Source of the DNA: Sphingomonas jinjuensis
GTDB taxonomy: Bacteria > Pseudomonadota > Alphaproteobacteria > Sphingomonadales > Sphingomonadaceae
NCBI RefSeq assembly: GCF_014197105.1
Contig: NZ_JACIEV010000001.1
Coordinates: 558,001-622,000, forward strand
DNA length: 64,000 nucleotides
Direction: 5' to 3'
The notes below the pieces were generated by a model. The model was not told where the DNA came from. It searched no databases and saw only the letters and a list, made by a program, of their open reading frames with translations. The translations under genes were made by a program, and so were the position numbers. This document shows, one piece after another, positions 1-10,534 of this stretch. Every line of letters begins with the position of its first letter. Position 1 is the first letter of the stretch.

Positions 1-1074
<1,074 letters not shown>

Positions 1075-1119
1075 AAACCGGACCGGTGATGCGTCTTCGG
1101 CCTGCCCGGATCGACTCCG

Positions 1120-2589
1120 CTATTCGTCGATGCTGCCGCCGAGCACACGGTAGCTGTCGACGAAAGGGCGCAGGTGGTCCGCGTAGCGCCGCCCGCGGCC
1201 AATCGCCCGGTTGTTGATCGGCGCGCGCACCTGGGTGAGGCTGGCCGTCGTCACCAGCCGTTCGGTCCGTTCGGGCGAGAAGACGTCGGGCTCGACGTCC
1301 AGCCCGACATGGGCGAGCAGCGGCGGAATGCGGGCGTGCTTGTCGGCCACCAGTGCTTCATAATCGACCACCATCAGTCGATCGCCGAGGATATCCTGCC
1401 ACCGTTCGAGCAGTTCTTCCTCCAGCCGGATATGCTCGGCCAGCGCCTGTTGCGACCAGCTCCACGGTAGCCCGGTAAGGAACCAAGTGCTGAAGCACGA
1501 CCAGGCGACGTCGAGGGGATCGCGCCGCATCCAAAGGAGCGGCGCTTGCGGCGCGATCGATGCAAGCAGCCCCAAATAGCGGCTCGCATCCAACGTCTTG
1601 TCGACGACGCGGCCCATGCGGCCGAAGCGCTGGGCGAGCAAATGGAGATAGGTGCGCGACGCATCGGTCGGATTATGACGCAGCGTCCAATCGGCCATGT
1701 GGCGATAGCTCGTGCCGCCGATAGCGTCTACCACGACCCCGAAGCGCGCCACTTCGTCGCCGTCGACGACTGCACTGTGGCTGACCAGGATCTGCTCTAC
1801 CAAGGTGGAGCCAGACCGCGGCAGTCCGGTTACGATGATGGCGCGGTCGGTCGGCATGCGGACCCGTCCGGCGATGGCGTCAATCCGATCCCCCGTCCAC
1901 TCGCTCACGGCCGCTTTGGCGTGTTGACGATCGCCTTCGACATCGTACCGACGGACGGACGCGACTAGTGCTGCGCCCGCTGCGATGCTGGCGTAGGCAC
2001 GTGCGGTATTGCCGCGATCGTCCCATAGCTTGCCGAGCGCATAGAGATAGGCGGCGCGATCCTCGGCATTGGCGCTGCGCATCGACACCTCGGCGTCGAG
2101 GATCAGCGTTGCGAGCGGCTCGTCGTCGTCCAGCGAGCCCAGCATCGAGATCGTCTGCAGGATTTGCCCCGAGCCCGGTTGCAATCGATGCGCGTCGATC
2201 AATGCCGCGCGGGCGGCAGAGGCGTCGCCCAGGTTGAGCGCGATCGTGCCGCGCAGATAGGCCGTCGCTGCCGGATGAGTGCCGACCGATGGCGTGCGAT
2301 CGAGCACGGCCAGCGCCTCACGCGGTTTGCCGGTCTGGGCATAGACGAGCGCTCGATCATATGCTGCCGTCGCGTTCCCGGGCTGCGCGGCGGCAAAGAG
2401 GTCGATGGCCGATCGCGCGAGCTCGAACTCCCCAAAATGCAGGAGTGGCTGAGACAAGCTCTTCCAGCCGCTAGTCAGCGGTGCGCGCGCGGCCAGTAGC
2501 GACTTTACGCTTCGAACGAACGTGTCCCGATCGCCGCGCTGCAACGCTTGCGAGACGGCGGCGGCGAGTTGCTGGACCGAGGCGCTCAT
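1120..2589 (-). CDS. TPR-repeat sulfotransferase family protein
   Basis: This 489-residue protein has an all-helical N-terminal half (about residues 1-240) with TPR-like repeats and a C-terminal sulfotransferase domain. The 5'-phosphosulfate loop for PAPS is GLPRSGSTLVEQIL (residues 255-268) and the 3'-phosphate site is RRDPLD with a following serine (355-365). It probably transfers sulfate from PAPS, but the acceptor cannot be read from the sequence. No signal peptide is visible, so it is probably cytoplasmic. It lies just downstream of an Oar-like TonB receptor on the same strand, with a strong hairpin terminator between them, so it is either expressed by read-through or has its own promoter. 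TPR-sulfotransferases beside TonB receptors are a familiar sphingomonad arrangement of unknown role. Confidence 0.85.
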   Translation of the reverse strand: MSASVQQLAAAVSQALQRGDRDTFVRSVKSLLAARAPLTSGWKSLSQPLLHFGEFELARSAIDLFAAAQPGNATAAYDRALVYAQTGKPREALAVLDRTPSVGTHPAATAYLRGTIALNLGDASAARAALIDAHRLQPGSGQILQTISMLGSLDDDEPLATLILDAEVSMRSANAEDRAAYLYALGKLWDDRGNTARAYASIAAGAALVASVRRYDVEGDRQHAKAAVSEWTGDRIDAIAGRVRMPTDRAIIVTGLPRSGSTLVEQILVSHSAVVDGDEVARFGVVVDAIGGTSYRHMADWTLRHNPTDASRTYLHLLAQRFGRMGRVVDKTLDASRYLGLLASIAPQAPLLWMRRDPLDVAWSCFSTWFLTGLPWSWSQQALAEHIRLEEELLERWQDILGDRLMVVDYEALVADKHARIPPLLAHVGLDVEPDVFSPERTERLVTTASLTQVRAPINNRAIGRGRRYADHLRPFVDSYRVLGGSIDE

Positions 2590-2626
2590 GAGTTCCGGTG
2601 TAGAGCGTCGGCTACTCGACGGGAAA

Positions 2627-2663
2627 CAAAAAGGGCCGGCCTACCAGTTGGTAGACCGGCCCC
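2627..2663 (-). terminator. Rho-independent terminator between TonB receptor and sulfotransferase
   Basis: Read on the minus strand, GGGCCGGTCTACCA pairs with TGGTAGGCCGGCCC (one G-T pair) across a short loop, followed by TTTTTG. It sits 20 bases after the receptor stop and before the sulfotransferase start, so it should end most receptor transcripts and limit read-through. Confidence 0.85.
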
Positions 2664-2682
2664 AGTCGTGGCTTGTGATGGC

Positions 2683-5600
2683 TTAGAAGTTGACGCCGAA
2701 CTGGACACGGAAATAGCGCGGCGTCTGGTACGTCAGCGGGAGGCCGTAATTCGGCGACGGTGCACCTGCTGGCGTCGTGCCAACTTCCTGCAGGTCGAAC
2801 ACGCTCTTCGAATTGAGCAGGTTGAACACCGACAGTCGAAGCGTACCGTCGAACGAGTCCGTCGGGATGCGAAGAGCGACGTCGAGGCCGACGTTATACT
2901 GCCAGTCATTCTGCAGTTGGCTACCGCGAGGCGTGAGCTGCAGGGTCGATCCGGTAGCATCGTTACGTGTCACGAAACCGTTGGCGTTGTTGACCACCGT
3001 TCCGTTGACGACGTTGCAATAGAAGCCTGCGGCGCCATAGGCACCGGCACTACCACCATCAACCAGCGTCGGCACGACACCGATGCAGCCATACTTGCGC
3101 GGTGACAAGACCTGAAGGTTGGCGCCGAGGTTGAGAAAGTCAAACAGCTGGTAACTTCCGTACACCTTAATGTTGTGCCGATTGTGGGTCGGTAGATAAC
3201 CGTAGGCGCCGTTAGTCAAAGCAGGATAATCGAAGTTAGTCGTCAGGCCACTGTCGGTTTGTCCGTTATCCGACCGAACGCCACCCTCGATATTACCGAC
3301 GTTGGCAGAGAGAGTGTAATTAGCCGACAGGCTCCACTTGCCGTCGAACTCGCGATCAAAGGTGAACGTCATCGACTTGTACTTACGCACAGCTTTGGGA
3401 AGACCGATGTCCGCCGCGCTCAGCGTTACAAACTGGCCGCTAAGCGACGATCCATCAAGAGCTACCACGACATCTTTGCCCGGGTTCAACAGCGCATACT
3501 GGTGAGCGCCCGTGAAGGTGTTCAGGCACGAGGCGAGAACGGCCCCGGTCTGCGTCCGGCGGCAGTATGCCTGCACGCCGGAGTCGATGTAAGCGTCTTC
3601 CAGTGAAACGCGAAGATCACGCTGCGTGTAGAAGGCGCTGACACGGATCCGGCTGCCGATGCGCTGCTCAAACCCAAGCTGGTACTCATCGACCGACTGA
3701 GCCTGAAGGTTCTGGCTGACCAGCGAGTTGAACGGCGGCGACGTTCCATCGCTATTCACCGTGCAATTGGCGACGTTGCCGGCGGTCGGCTCGATCGCAA
3801 GCGCCGGACACTGAGAGGCGCCGCCGCCCCGAATAGCGATCGGTGCGCCATAGATCGGGGTCTGATCCGCATTGAGGCCGGTCAACACATAATATTGTGT
3901 GTAATCCAGCTCCGGCCCTGCCAGGCGAAGGTTGGTGTTGGTCGCAACTGGGAGAAAATAGCGGTTGAACGAGCCGAATACCTTGGTTCGTCCGTCACCC
4001 ACGGGATCAAAGCTCGCGCTGAGGCGCGGTGCCCAATTGTCACCCGAGTTGAAGAACGTTTCGCCATCTGCATTCTTGTTCGTGAAGCGATCGTTGCGGA
4101 CGCCCACATTCAGGTTCAGACGATTGCCCAACAGCGTCCAGTTGTCCTGCAGGTAGTAGGCTTCTCCATTAGTCGTAAAGAACCCACCGTTGCGGAAATA
4201 GCGACGCGTTACATATTGGGTATTTGGAGCCGCAACGCGGTTATCACCTGCCGCACCAGAGTTGAGGTACGTTAGCTGATAATTACCGTTAGCGAGCGTG
4301 TTCGAGGTAACTTGAAGATTCTCGCGGTCATATCCGCCGCGGAAGTGGTGATTGCCAAGCAGCTTGACGTAGAGGTCCGCATCGGCGCGGTAGAACTCGC
4401 GGCGAGCCTTTTGGAAGGTGCTGTTGCCTGTGGGGTTGCCGACGGAATTCGCGGCGCCGGTGCGTTGATCGATGATCGATGGGAAATTGGGCGTCGATGA
4501 CGCGCTGTCGCCGGCGGTGTAAGCTCGACCATAGGCGCCTGACAACGTGAACCAATCGGTGAACGTTCCAGTGTAACGCCCAACGTAATTCTCGCCACCA
4601 GTCCGCGTGACGTTCGTCGACGCGTAACGACCCGGCTCATTGGTATTCGGGTTGTAGCGACCGCCGCTTGCAAGCGTGAAGGTGCCGTTACCGAACGTGT
4701 CGTTGCGGGTCACGCTTTCCGTGTTGAAGTATGTGAACTCGAGGCGCTGACCATCGATAATGACGGCGTCGAGCTTGCCACCATAGAACGGGCTCTTCGT
4801 CGTGCTGCGGGTATATCCCGAGCCGGCGAGGGCAAAGTTCGAGTAGAACGACGGAAAGCCCGTCGGGTTCGCGGCGCTGACACCCAAGGCGGCGTTGAGT
4901 GCCGAGTTCGCCGGCCCGGGATAGGAGAACGAACACGTCGACGGATTGGCGAAACAGGAATTTGCCAGCGTCGCGGCAGAAACGGTTGCCCGGCCACCCC
5001 GGGTCAGATCGCCTGCGCTGACGGCGGTGGTCGACCCAAGCGCGGTGACGACGTTCCGCGAATTGTAGATACCGTAGAAGAACAGATGGTCCTTGATGAT
5101 CGGACCGGACAATTGAGCGATGAACTCCTTGCGCTCGCTGTAGCGCGAGTCGTTATCGGTCAAGTAGGTGTTCCTGGTCTTCGATCGGAGGTCATCCGGC
5201 TCCCAGTTGAAGGTCACGCCACCGTGGAACTCGTTTGAACCTGACTTCGTCGTAGCGTTGACAAAGCCACCGGTAAAACGACCGAACTCGGCAGAAACGC
5301 CGCCGGTCTTCACTTCGACTGTCTGGTAGAAATCGAAAGGCACCGTGTTGCCACCGATTCCGGTCTGAAAGTCAGTGATGTTTAGGCCGTTGATGTAGTA
5401 GGTGTTTTCGGAGACCGACGAGCCAGCGATCTGCGGCACGTTGCCGAAAGCGGGATCGCCGAGCTGGGTGCCCGGTGCGAGCAGGACGACCGAGGTGATG
5501 TCTCGGGCGACAGGCACCCGGGTAGCGAGATCGCCAACGTTGATCACAGCGCCCGTGGTGTTCCGGTCGAAATCGACGACAGCAACACGTCCAGCGGTGA

Positions 5601-6012
5601 CCACGACCTCGCCGCCCGTCGCCGACCCGGCGGGAGCCAGCGTGAACTGGTTCGCGGCACCAGCCTGCGTTAGCGAGACGTTGGCGTCGCTGAACGTGTC
5701 AAACCCCTGCGCCTCGACGGTGAAGGTATAGCTCCCCTGCGGCAGGCTGGGCACGCGGTAGGTGCCGTCGCTGCCAGTCGTGACGGTGCGGGTGAAACCC
5801 TGCCCGTTCGACGTCACCGTCACGGTGGCGCCGGCAATCGGCTCGCCGCTCGTGCTTAGGATCCGGCCGGTGGCGTTGATCTGGCTGTAATCTTGCGCGG
5901 CGGCCGGGGTCGCGATGCCGGCGGCGCCGACACCGGCGCCGAGCAGCGCCAGCGCCTGTAGAGCGGTACCGCCGCGCAGCGCGCGACGGGCGAAATTCAA
6001 GGTTGTGGTCAC
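2683..6012 (-). CDS. TonB-dependent receptor, Oar-like, with carboxypeptidase-regulatory N-terminal domain
   Basis: This is a 1109-residue outer-membrane receptor. A signal peptide ends near ATPAAAQ (about residue 40). A carboxypeptidase-regulatory-like beta-sandwich (about 45-125), a short TonB-box-like segment (GEVVVTAG, about 134-141), a plug domain (about 145-270) and a long beta-barrel follow. The last residues (FRVQFGVNF) end in the terminal phenylalanine usual for outer-membrane barrels. It should import a large or scarce substrate with energy from TonB-ExbBD; the substrate is unknown. The start is GTG, with GAGGGAA a few bases upstream, and lies inside a CACGTG hexamer. Its base composition is visibly less GC-rich than the neighbouring genes. 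Confidence 0.93.
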   Translation of the reverse strand: MTTTLNFARRALRGGTALQALALLGAGVGAAGIATPAAAQDYSQINATGRILSTSGEPIAGATVTVTSNGQGFTRTVTTGSDGTYRVPSLPQGSYTFTVEAQGFDTFSDANVSLTQAGAANQFTLAPAGSATGGEVVVTAGRVAVVDFDRNTTGAVINVGDLATRVPVARDITSVVLLAPGTQLGDPAFGNVPQIAGSSVSENTYYINGLNITDFQTGIGGNTVPFDFYQTVEVKTGGVSAEFGRFTGGFVNATTKSGSNEFHGGVTFNWEPDDLRSKTRNTYLTDNDSRYSERKEFIAQLSGPIIKDHLFFYGIYNSRNVVTALGSTTAVSAGDLTRGGRATVSAATLANSCFANPSTCSFSYPGPANSALNAALGVSAANPTGFPSFYSNFALAGSGYTRSTTKSPFYGGKLDAVIIDGQRLEFTYFNTESVTRNDTFGNGTFTLASGGRYNPNTNEPGRYASTNVTRTGGENYVGRYTGTFTDWFTLSGAYGRAYTAGDSASSTPNFPSIIDQRTGAANSVGNPTGNSTFQKARREFYRADADLYVKLLGNHHFRGGYDRENLQVTSNTLANGNYQLTYLNSGAAGDNRVAAPNTQYVTRRYFRNGGFFTTNGEAYYLQDNWTLLGNRLNLNVGVRNDRFTNKNADGETFFNSGDNWAPRLSASFDPVGDGRTKVFGSFNRYFLPVATNTNLRLAGPELDYTQYYVLTGLNADQTPIYGAPIAIRGGGASQCPALAIEPTAGNVANCTVNSDGTSPPFNSLVSQNLQAQSVDEYQLGFEQRIGSRIRVSAFYTQRDLRVSLEDAYIDSGVQAYCRRTQTGAVLASCLNTFTGAHQYALLNPGKDVVVALDGSSLSGQFVTLSAADIGLPKAVRKYKSMTFTFDREFDGKWSLSANYTLSANVGNIEGGVRSDNGQTDSGLTTNFDYPALTNGAYGYLPTHNRHNIKVYGSYQLFDFLNLGANLQVLSPRKYGCIGVVPTLVDGGSAGAYGAAGFYCNVVNGTVVNNANGFVTRNDATGSTLQLTPRGSQLQNDWQYNVGLDVALRIPTDSFDGTLRLSVFNLLNSKSVFDLQEVGTTPAGAPSPNYGLPLTYQTPRYFRVQFGVNF

Positions 6013-6192
6013 GTGAAGCTTTCCCTCGCTTGCACCGGGTGGCCGCTGTGGCGGTCCGCCCGAAGTGGACTGCCCCCTTTCACCGCCAACGACGGTGCCC
6101 GAGAGGCATGACGCAAGGAATGTAATCTGGCCGTAACGCTGTAAAGCGGCCGTTCAGCTGACGTTTACGGATTCATCGTTGCTGTATCACAA

Positions 6193-6208
6193 ATGACACA
6201 CACGTCAT
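6193..6208. promoter_or_regulatory. Inverted repeat upstream of the TonB receptor
   Basis: ATGAC and GTCAT are separated by ACACAC, forming a 16-base dyad about 180 bases upstream of the receptor start. The gap (6013-6280) is AT-richer than its surroundings and must hold the receptor promoter. The dyad is a possible operator; no regulator gene is adjacent. Confidence 0.35.
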
Positions 6209-6280
6209 GTTGCGGCGTCGCTATCGTCATTAAATTGCACATTTGTGCGGCAGTGCAGCAGATCCGTGGCGTAAAATCCG

Positions 6281-7171
6281 TCAGCGTTGCGGCATGCCGC
6301 CGGCCGCGAGCAGCGGGTCGAGGCGTGCGCCCTGCCACGTCATGCCCCAGTGCAGATGCGGCCCCGTCGCGCGCCCCGTCGCGCCGGACAGCGCGATCGG
6401 CTGGCCCTGGCGGACGCGATCGCCCGCGCGGACGTCGATCCGCGACAGGTGCAGGAACGCGCTGCCCAGCCCCATGCCATGGTCGACCATCAACAGCTTC
6501 CCCTCGAGCGTGAAGGGATCGTCCGCGGCGAGGACGACGACGCCGTCGGCGGGGGCGAGGATCGGCGTACCCGTCGGCACCGCGACGTCGACGCCCGAAT
6601 GATAGGCACCCGCCTCGCCGTTGCGATAGATCCGCTGCGACCCGAACAGCGTCGATATCCGTCCCGTCGCCGGCCAGGCAAAGCGCTGACGCCAGCCTTG
6701 GGCGTCACTAGCGATGGCGCGCGCCGCCTTGATCCGTTCCAGCTCGGCAGGGCGGCGGGCGGCGAATTCGGCGTCGGGGACAGGGATTTTCGGCAGCGTC
6801 GACAGGCGCGAGATCGACCAGCCGCGCGGGGCGATCGTCAGCGGCTGAGTGACGATGCGGCCGTCGGCGAGCGTCGCGACCAGCGTGGTGGTCGACGACG
6901 CGTCGCGGTCGAAGCCCAGCAGGAATGTACCGTCCGGCGCGAGCGCGATCGCCTTGCCGTCGGCGGCGAGCATGCGGGTGCCGACCGGCGCGGTGCCGAC
7001 GATAAGGCCGCCCTGGACGAGATTGCCGGTCCACCGGAACGGCGTCGTCGCGATCGGCGTGGGCGCCGGGGCGGGGGGCGGCGCCGTGACGGGCGCGACC
7101 GGCGGTGCGGTGGGCGCGACGCAGCCTGCCAGCGCCAGCAGCCCGGCGAACGCCCTCGCCGTTCGCGTCAT
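6281..7171 (-). CDS. M23 family (LytM) metallopeptidase lipoprotein
   Basis: This 296-residue protein begins with a lipoprotein signal peptide whose lipobox is LAGC (Cys17), then a proline/alanine-rich spacer (18-45), a central region and a LytM zinc-endopeptidase domain (about 165-290). The zinc ligands H191, D195 and H274 (in HLHW) and the catalytic H241 are all present, so it is likely an active murein endopeptidase in the periplasm. The start was chosen because it gives a clean lipoprotein signal and overlaps the upstream DUF2093 stop by ATGA. The frame stays open upstream of this start, but that sequence does not look like protein. It appears to be the last gene of an xseA-DUF2093-M23 transcript. 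Confidence 0.88.
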   Translation of the reverse strand: MTRTARAFAGLLALAGCVAPTAPPVAPVTAPPPAPAPTPIATTPFRWTGNLVQGGLIVGTAPVGTRMLAADGKAIALAPDGTFLLGFDRDASSTTTLVATLADGRIVTQPLTIAPRGWSISRLSTLPKIPVPDAEFAARRPAELERIKAARAIASDAQGWRQRFAWPATGRISTLFGSQRIYRNGEAGAYHSGVDVAVPTGTPILAPADGVVVLAADDPFTLEGKLLMVDHGMGLGSAFLHLSRIDVRAGDRVRQGQPIALSGATGRATGPHLHWGMTWQGARLDPLLAAGGMPQR

Positions 7172-7368
7172 TGCGGGCGAAGCGCCTCGCTGGCGATTGC
7201 GGCGCTGGCATAGGCCTCCTGCCGGGCGACGCTCCAATAGCGCAGCAGGTCGAGCGGGATTCGCGCGCCCGACGTCGCGCAGACGACATGGTCGCCGGGA
7301 CTGAGCACGCGAAAGCCGTTGGCCATATAGTGGAGACGGGCGGCGCGGTCGGTGTGGGACATCAGCAT
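7168..7368 (-). CDS. DUF2093 domain-containing protein
   Basis: This 66-residue protein matches the small alphaproteobacterial DUF2093 family, recognised by FRVLSPGDHVVCA followed by RIPLDLLRYWSV. Its function is unknown. It lies between xseA and the M23 lipoprotein on the same strand, 11 bases after xseA, and its stop overlaps the M23 start (ATGA), which indicates translational coupling. An alternative ATG at 7362 would shorten it by two residues. The two cysteines of a classic small zinc ribbon are not present, so no metal site is claimed. Confidence 0.8.
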   Translation of the reverse strand: MLMSHTDRAARLHYMANGFRVLSPGDHVVCATSGARIPLDLLRYWSVARQEAYASAAIASEALRPQ

Positions 7369-7379
7369 GACGTGGGGCC

Positions 7380-8759
7380 CTATAGCAGCGTCGGCTGCGC
7401 GGGGGGAGCGGCATGGGGCCTCGCCCCGGCACGTTCGATCCGGGCATCGACCGCGCCGTCGCGGAAGTGCAGCGTCACCGCACCGGCGCTGCGGGCGTCC
7501 TGGGCGCTCGGCAGGGTATGACCGCCGACCCGGGCGGTGACGCGGGCATAGCCCCGGTCGAGCACCGCATCGGGATTGAGCGACTGGACCAGCCGCCAGG
7601 TCGATGTGAGCCGCGACCGGGCGGCGTCGACCCGATGCTGAAGCGTCGCCGGGCGCAGCGCTCCCGCCGCGCGGTCGAGCTGGGTTCGGGCGATCGCAGC
7701 GCGGCGCTCGAGCGCACGGCCCAGCCGCATCGCGGCATCGTCGGCGCGCTGGCGCTGGGGACCGAGGAGAGCGTCGCGCTTGGGCAGCAGCCGCGCGAGC
7801 GCGTCGAGCCGCTCGCGTCCGCGCTCGGTGTAGCGCCTGGCGCAGCGCAGCGTGCGCGCCGCATGGCTGTCGATCGTGTAGCGCAGGTCGGCGAGCACCG
7901 GCACCGCAATCTCGGCGGCGGCGGTCGGCGTCGGCGCGCGCAGGTCGGCGGCATGGTCGCACAGGCTGGTGTCGGTTTCGTGCCCGACCGCCGAGATGAT
8001 CGGGATGCGACAGTCGGCGACCGCGCGCACGACCGCCTCCTCGTTGAACGCCCACAGATCCTCGATCGAACCACCGCCGCGCGCGACGATGACGAGATCG
8101 GGTCGCGGCACCGCGCCGCTGCCGTCGCCGGGCAGCGCATCGAAGCCGCGGACCGCCGCCGCGACCTCGGCTGCGGCGCCATCGCCCTGCACCTTGACCG
8201 GCCACACGACGACATGGGTCGGACAGCGATCCTCGAGCCGGTGGAGGATGTCGCGGATCACCGCGCCGGTGGGCGAGGTGACGACGCCGATCACGCGCGG
8301 CATGAACGGCAGCGGCTTCCTGCGCGCCGGATCGAACAGCCCCTCGCCCGCCAGCTTCGCCTTCAGCTTCTCGAGCAGCGCCATCAGCGCGCCGGCGCCG
8401 GCCAGCTCCATCCGCTCGATGACGATCTGGTATTTGGATCGCCCAGGATAGGTGGTCAGCCGCCCGGTCGCGATCACCTCGATCCCGTCCTGCGGCTGGA
8501 ACGGCAGCGCGAGTGCCTGGCCCTTCCACATCACGCCGTCGATCACCGCGCTCTCGTCCTTGAGGCACAGATAGACGTGGCCCGAGGCGGCGCGCTTGTA
8601 GCCCGAGATCTCGCCGCGCAGCCGGACATGGCCGAACTCGCCCTCGACCATCCGCTTCAGCCGGCCGGCGAGCTCGCCGACCGACAGCGCCATGGCGTTG
8701 TCGCCGGGGCGGTCCTCGGCTACCAGCCGGCTCGTGTCGTCGAAGGGGGTACTGGCCAT
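7380..8759 (-). CDS. xseA: Exodeoxyribonuclease VII large subunit
   Basis: This 459-residue protein is XseA, the catalytic subunit of exonuclease VII, which degrades single-stranded DNA with the small subunit XseB (not in this window). An N-terminal OB fold (about 25-125, with [18 protein letters not shown]) is followed by the nuclease core ([38 protein letters not shown]) and a coiled-coil C-terminal region. The start codon ATG at 8759 has AGGA about 6 bases upstream and overlaps the purD start on the other strand by two bases. A shorter start at 8693 is possible but would remove a conserved-looking leader (PGDNA). Confidence 0.95.
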   Translation of the reverse strand: MASTPFDDTSRLVAEDRPGDNAMALSVGELAGRLKRMVEGEFGHVRLRGEISGYKRAASGHVYLCLKDESAVIDGVMWKGQALALPFQPQDGIEVIATGRLTTYPGRSKYQIVIERMELAGAGALMALLEKLKAKLAGEGLFDPARRKPLPFMPRVIGVVTSPTGAVIRDILHRLEDRCPTHVVVWPVKVQGDGAAAEVAAAVRGFDALPGDGSGAVPRPDLVIVARGGGSIEDLWAFNEEAVVRAVADCRIPIISAVGHETDTSLCDHAADLRAPTPTAAAEIAVPVLADLRYTIDSHAARTLRCARRYTERGRERLDALARLLPKRDALLGPQRQRADDAAMRLGRALERRAAIARTQLDRAAGALRPATLQHRVDAARSRLTSTWRLVQSLNPDAVLDRGYARVTARVGGHTLPSAQDARSAGAVTLHFRDGAVDARIERAGARPHAAPPAQPTLL

Positions 8760-10014
8760 GAACGTCCTGCTGCTGGGCTCGGGCGGTCGCGAACATGCGC
8801 TTGCCTGGAAATTGTCCCAGTCTTCCCGCCTAGGTACGCTCTATGCCGCGCCAGGCAACCCCGGGATCGCCGCACACGCGACGCTCGTCCCGCTGGATGC
8901 GACCGATCACGCCGCGGTGGTGGCGTTCGCGCGCGCGCAGGACATCGGCCTCGTCGTGATCGGGCCGGAGGCGCCGCTGGTCGACGGGCTCGCCGACAGC
9001 CTGCGCGATGCCGGCATCCCCGTGTTCGGGCCGGGCAAGGCGGCGGCGCAGCTGGAGGGGTCGAAGGGCTTCACCAAGGACCTGTGCGCGCGAGCCGCTA
9101 TCCCCACCGCCGGCTATTTCCGCTGCACGACGCGCGAGGCGGCGGACAATGCGCTGGCGACAACCTTTTCCTATCCCGTGGTCATCAAGGCCGATGGCCT
9201 GGCGGCGGGCAAGGGCGTGACCATCGCCTATTCGCGGGATGAAGCGGCGGCGGCGCTCGATGCGCTGTTTGCCGAGCCTGGCGACGTGGTGATCGAGGAA
9301 TTCCTCGATGGCGAGGAGGCGAGCCTGTTCGTGCTGACCGACGGCACGACGCTGATGCCGTTCGGCAGCGCGCAGGACCACAAGCGCGTCGGCGAGGGCG
9401 ACACCGGCCCCAACACCGGCGGCATGGGCGCCTATAGCCCAGCGCCGGTGCTGACGCCGACGCTGGAGAGCCAAGCGATCGACGAGATCGTCGCGCCGAC
9501 GGTGAAGGCGATGGCGGAGGACGGCACGCCGTTCGTCGGCGTGCTCTATGCCGGACTGATGCTGACGAGCAGCGGCCCCAAGCTGATCGAATACAACGCC
9601 CGCTTCGGCGATCCCGAGACGCAGGTGGTGCTGATGCGCTTCCAGGGCGACCTGGTCGAGGTACTGCTGGCGGTGGCCAAGGGGCGGCTCGGCGAGCTGC
9701 CGCCGCCGGCGTTCGCGCCCGAGACGGCGATGACCGTGGTCGTCGCGGCCAAGGGCTATCCCGGCACCCCCGCCAAGGGCGGTACGATCCGCGGGCTCGA
9801 CGCGGCCGCGGCGACCGGCGCGACGGTATTCCACGCGGGCACGCGGCAGGAGGGCGAGACGGTCGTCGCGTCGGGCGGCCGCGTGCTGGCGGTCACCGCG
9901 ATGGCCCCCGACATCGCGAGCGCGCAGGCGGCAGCCTATCGCGCCGTCGACGCGATCGACTATGCGGATGGCTTCTGCCGACGCGACATCGGCTGGCGCG
10001 AACTGGCGCGCTGA
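8758..10014 (+). CDS. purD: Phosphoribosylamine-glycine ligase (GAR synthetase)
   Basis: This 418-residue protein is PurD, which joins phosphoribosylamine and glycine using ATP in purine synthesis. It starts [15 protein letters not shown], the conserved family N-terminus. The ATP-grasp region contains [14 protein letters not shown] and the family signature [11 protein letters not shown]. The start is supported by an AAGGGG ribosome-binding site 8 bases upstream. Its start codon overlaps that of divergent xseA, so its promoter must lie within the first part of xseA. Confidence 0.97.
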   Translation: MNVLLLGSGGREHALAWKLSQSSRLGTLYAAPGNPGIAAHATLVPLDATDHAAVVAFARAQDIGLVVIGPEAPLVDGLADSLRDAGIPVFGPGKAAAQLEGSKGFTKDLCARAAIPTAGYFRCTTREAADNALATTFSYPVVIKADGLAAGKGVTIAYSRDEAAAALDALFAEPGDVVIEEFLDGEEASLFVLTDGTTLMPFGSAQDHKRVGEGDTGPNTGGMGAYSPAPVLTPTLESQAIDEIVAPTVKAMAEDGTPFVGVLYAGLMLTSSGPKLIEYNARFGDPETQVVLMRFQGDLVEVLLAVAKGRLGELPPPAFAPETAMTVVVAAKGYPGTPAKGGTIRGLDAAAATGATVFHAGTRQEGETVVASGGRVLAVTAMAPDIASAQAAAYRAVDAIDYADGFCRRDIGWRELAR

Positions 10015-10117
10015 TCGCCTGCCTGAAAAAGTGGCATCTCGTATCGGTTGCTTAACGATTAGACGCTAGGCTCGCGTGCCGGCCTTCGCCTGTGCTCGCA
10101 AACGCAGCAAATTTCGG

Positions 10118-10134
10118 TTGGCACGCGCTTTGCA
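10118..10134 (+). promoter_or_regulatory. Sigma-54 (RpoN) promoter of glnK-amtB
   Basis: TGGCACG, four bases and TTGC match the -24/-12 RpoN consensus exactly, with GG and GC ten bases apart. It lies about 35 bases upstream of the glnK start, as expected for a nitrogen-limitation promoter activated by NtrC. An imperfect dyad (TGCTCG, then CGCAGCA) lies just upstream, but it does not match the NtrC consensus well. Confidence 0.85.
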
Positions 10135-10169
10135 TCGTTGCTCCTTGTTATCCGGGGCAAGGGGGCTTC

Positions 10170-10508
10170 ATGAAGCTGGTCATCGCCGTCATCAAACCAT
10201 TCAAGCTCGACGAGGTGCGCGAGCAGCTGAACGCGCTCGGCGTCAGCGGAATGACCGTTACCGAGGTCAAGGGATACGGCCGTCAGAAGGGCCAGACCGA
10301 GATCTACCGCGGGGCGGAATACAGCACCAACATGGTGCCCAAGGTGAAGGTCGAGGTGGTGTGCAGCGACGATCTCGCCGCTCGCGTCGTCGAAACTGTC
10401 CAGCATGCCGCCAACACCGGCGCGATCGGCGACGGCAAGATCTTCGTGCTCGACGTCGGCCAGGCGGTGCGCATCCGCACCGGGGAAACCGACGAGACGG
10501 CGCTGTGA
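10170..10508 (+). CDS. glnK: PII nitrogen regulatory protein GlnK
   Basis: This 112-residue PII protein senses ATP/ADP and 2-oxoglutarate and can be uridylylated on Tyr51 in the T-loop (YRGAEY, residues 46-51). The B-loop (TGAIGDGKIF) and the C-terminal signature are intact. The start is preceded by AAGGGGG. Only 26 bases separate it from amtB, and the pair is driven by a sigma-54 promoter. It is therefore called GlnK, which plugs the ammonium channel when nitrogen is plentiful, rather than GlnB. Confidence 0.94.
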   Translation: MKLVIAVIKPFKLDEVREQLNALGVSGMTVTEVKGYGRQKGQTEIYRGAEYSTNMVPKVKVEVVCSDDLAARVVETVQHAANTGAIGDGKIFVLDVGQAVRIRTGETDETAL

Positions 10509-10534
10509 ACGGCGCGGCTGTGAAGGGGGTTGGG

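Noticed and set aside
10085..10117. NtrC-binding site upstream of the sigma-54 promoter
   Set aside because: A weak dyad (TGCTCG...CGCAGCA) exists but does not match the NtrC consensus well enough to annotate.
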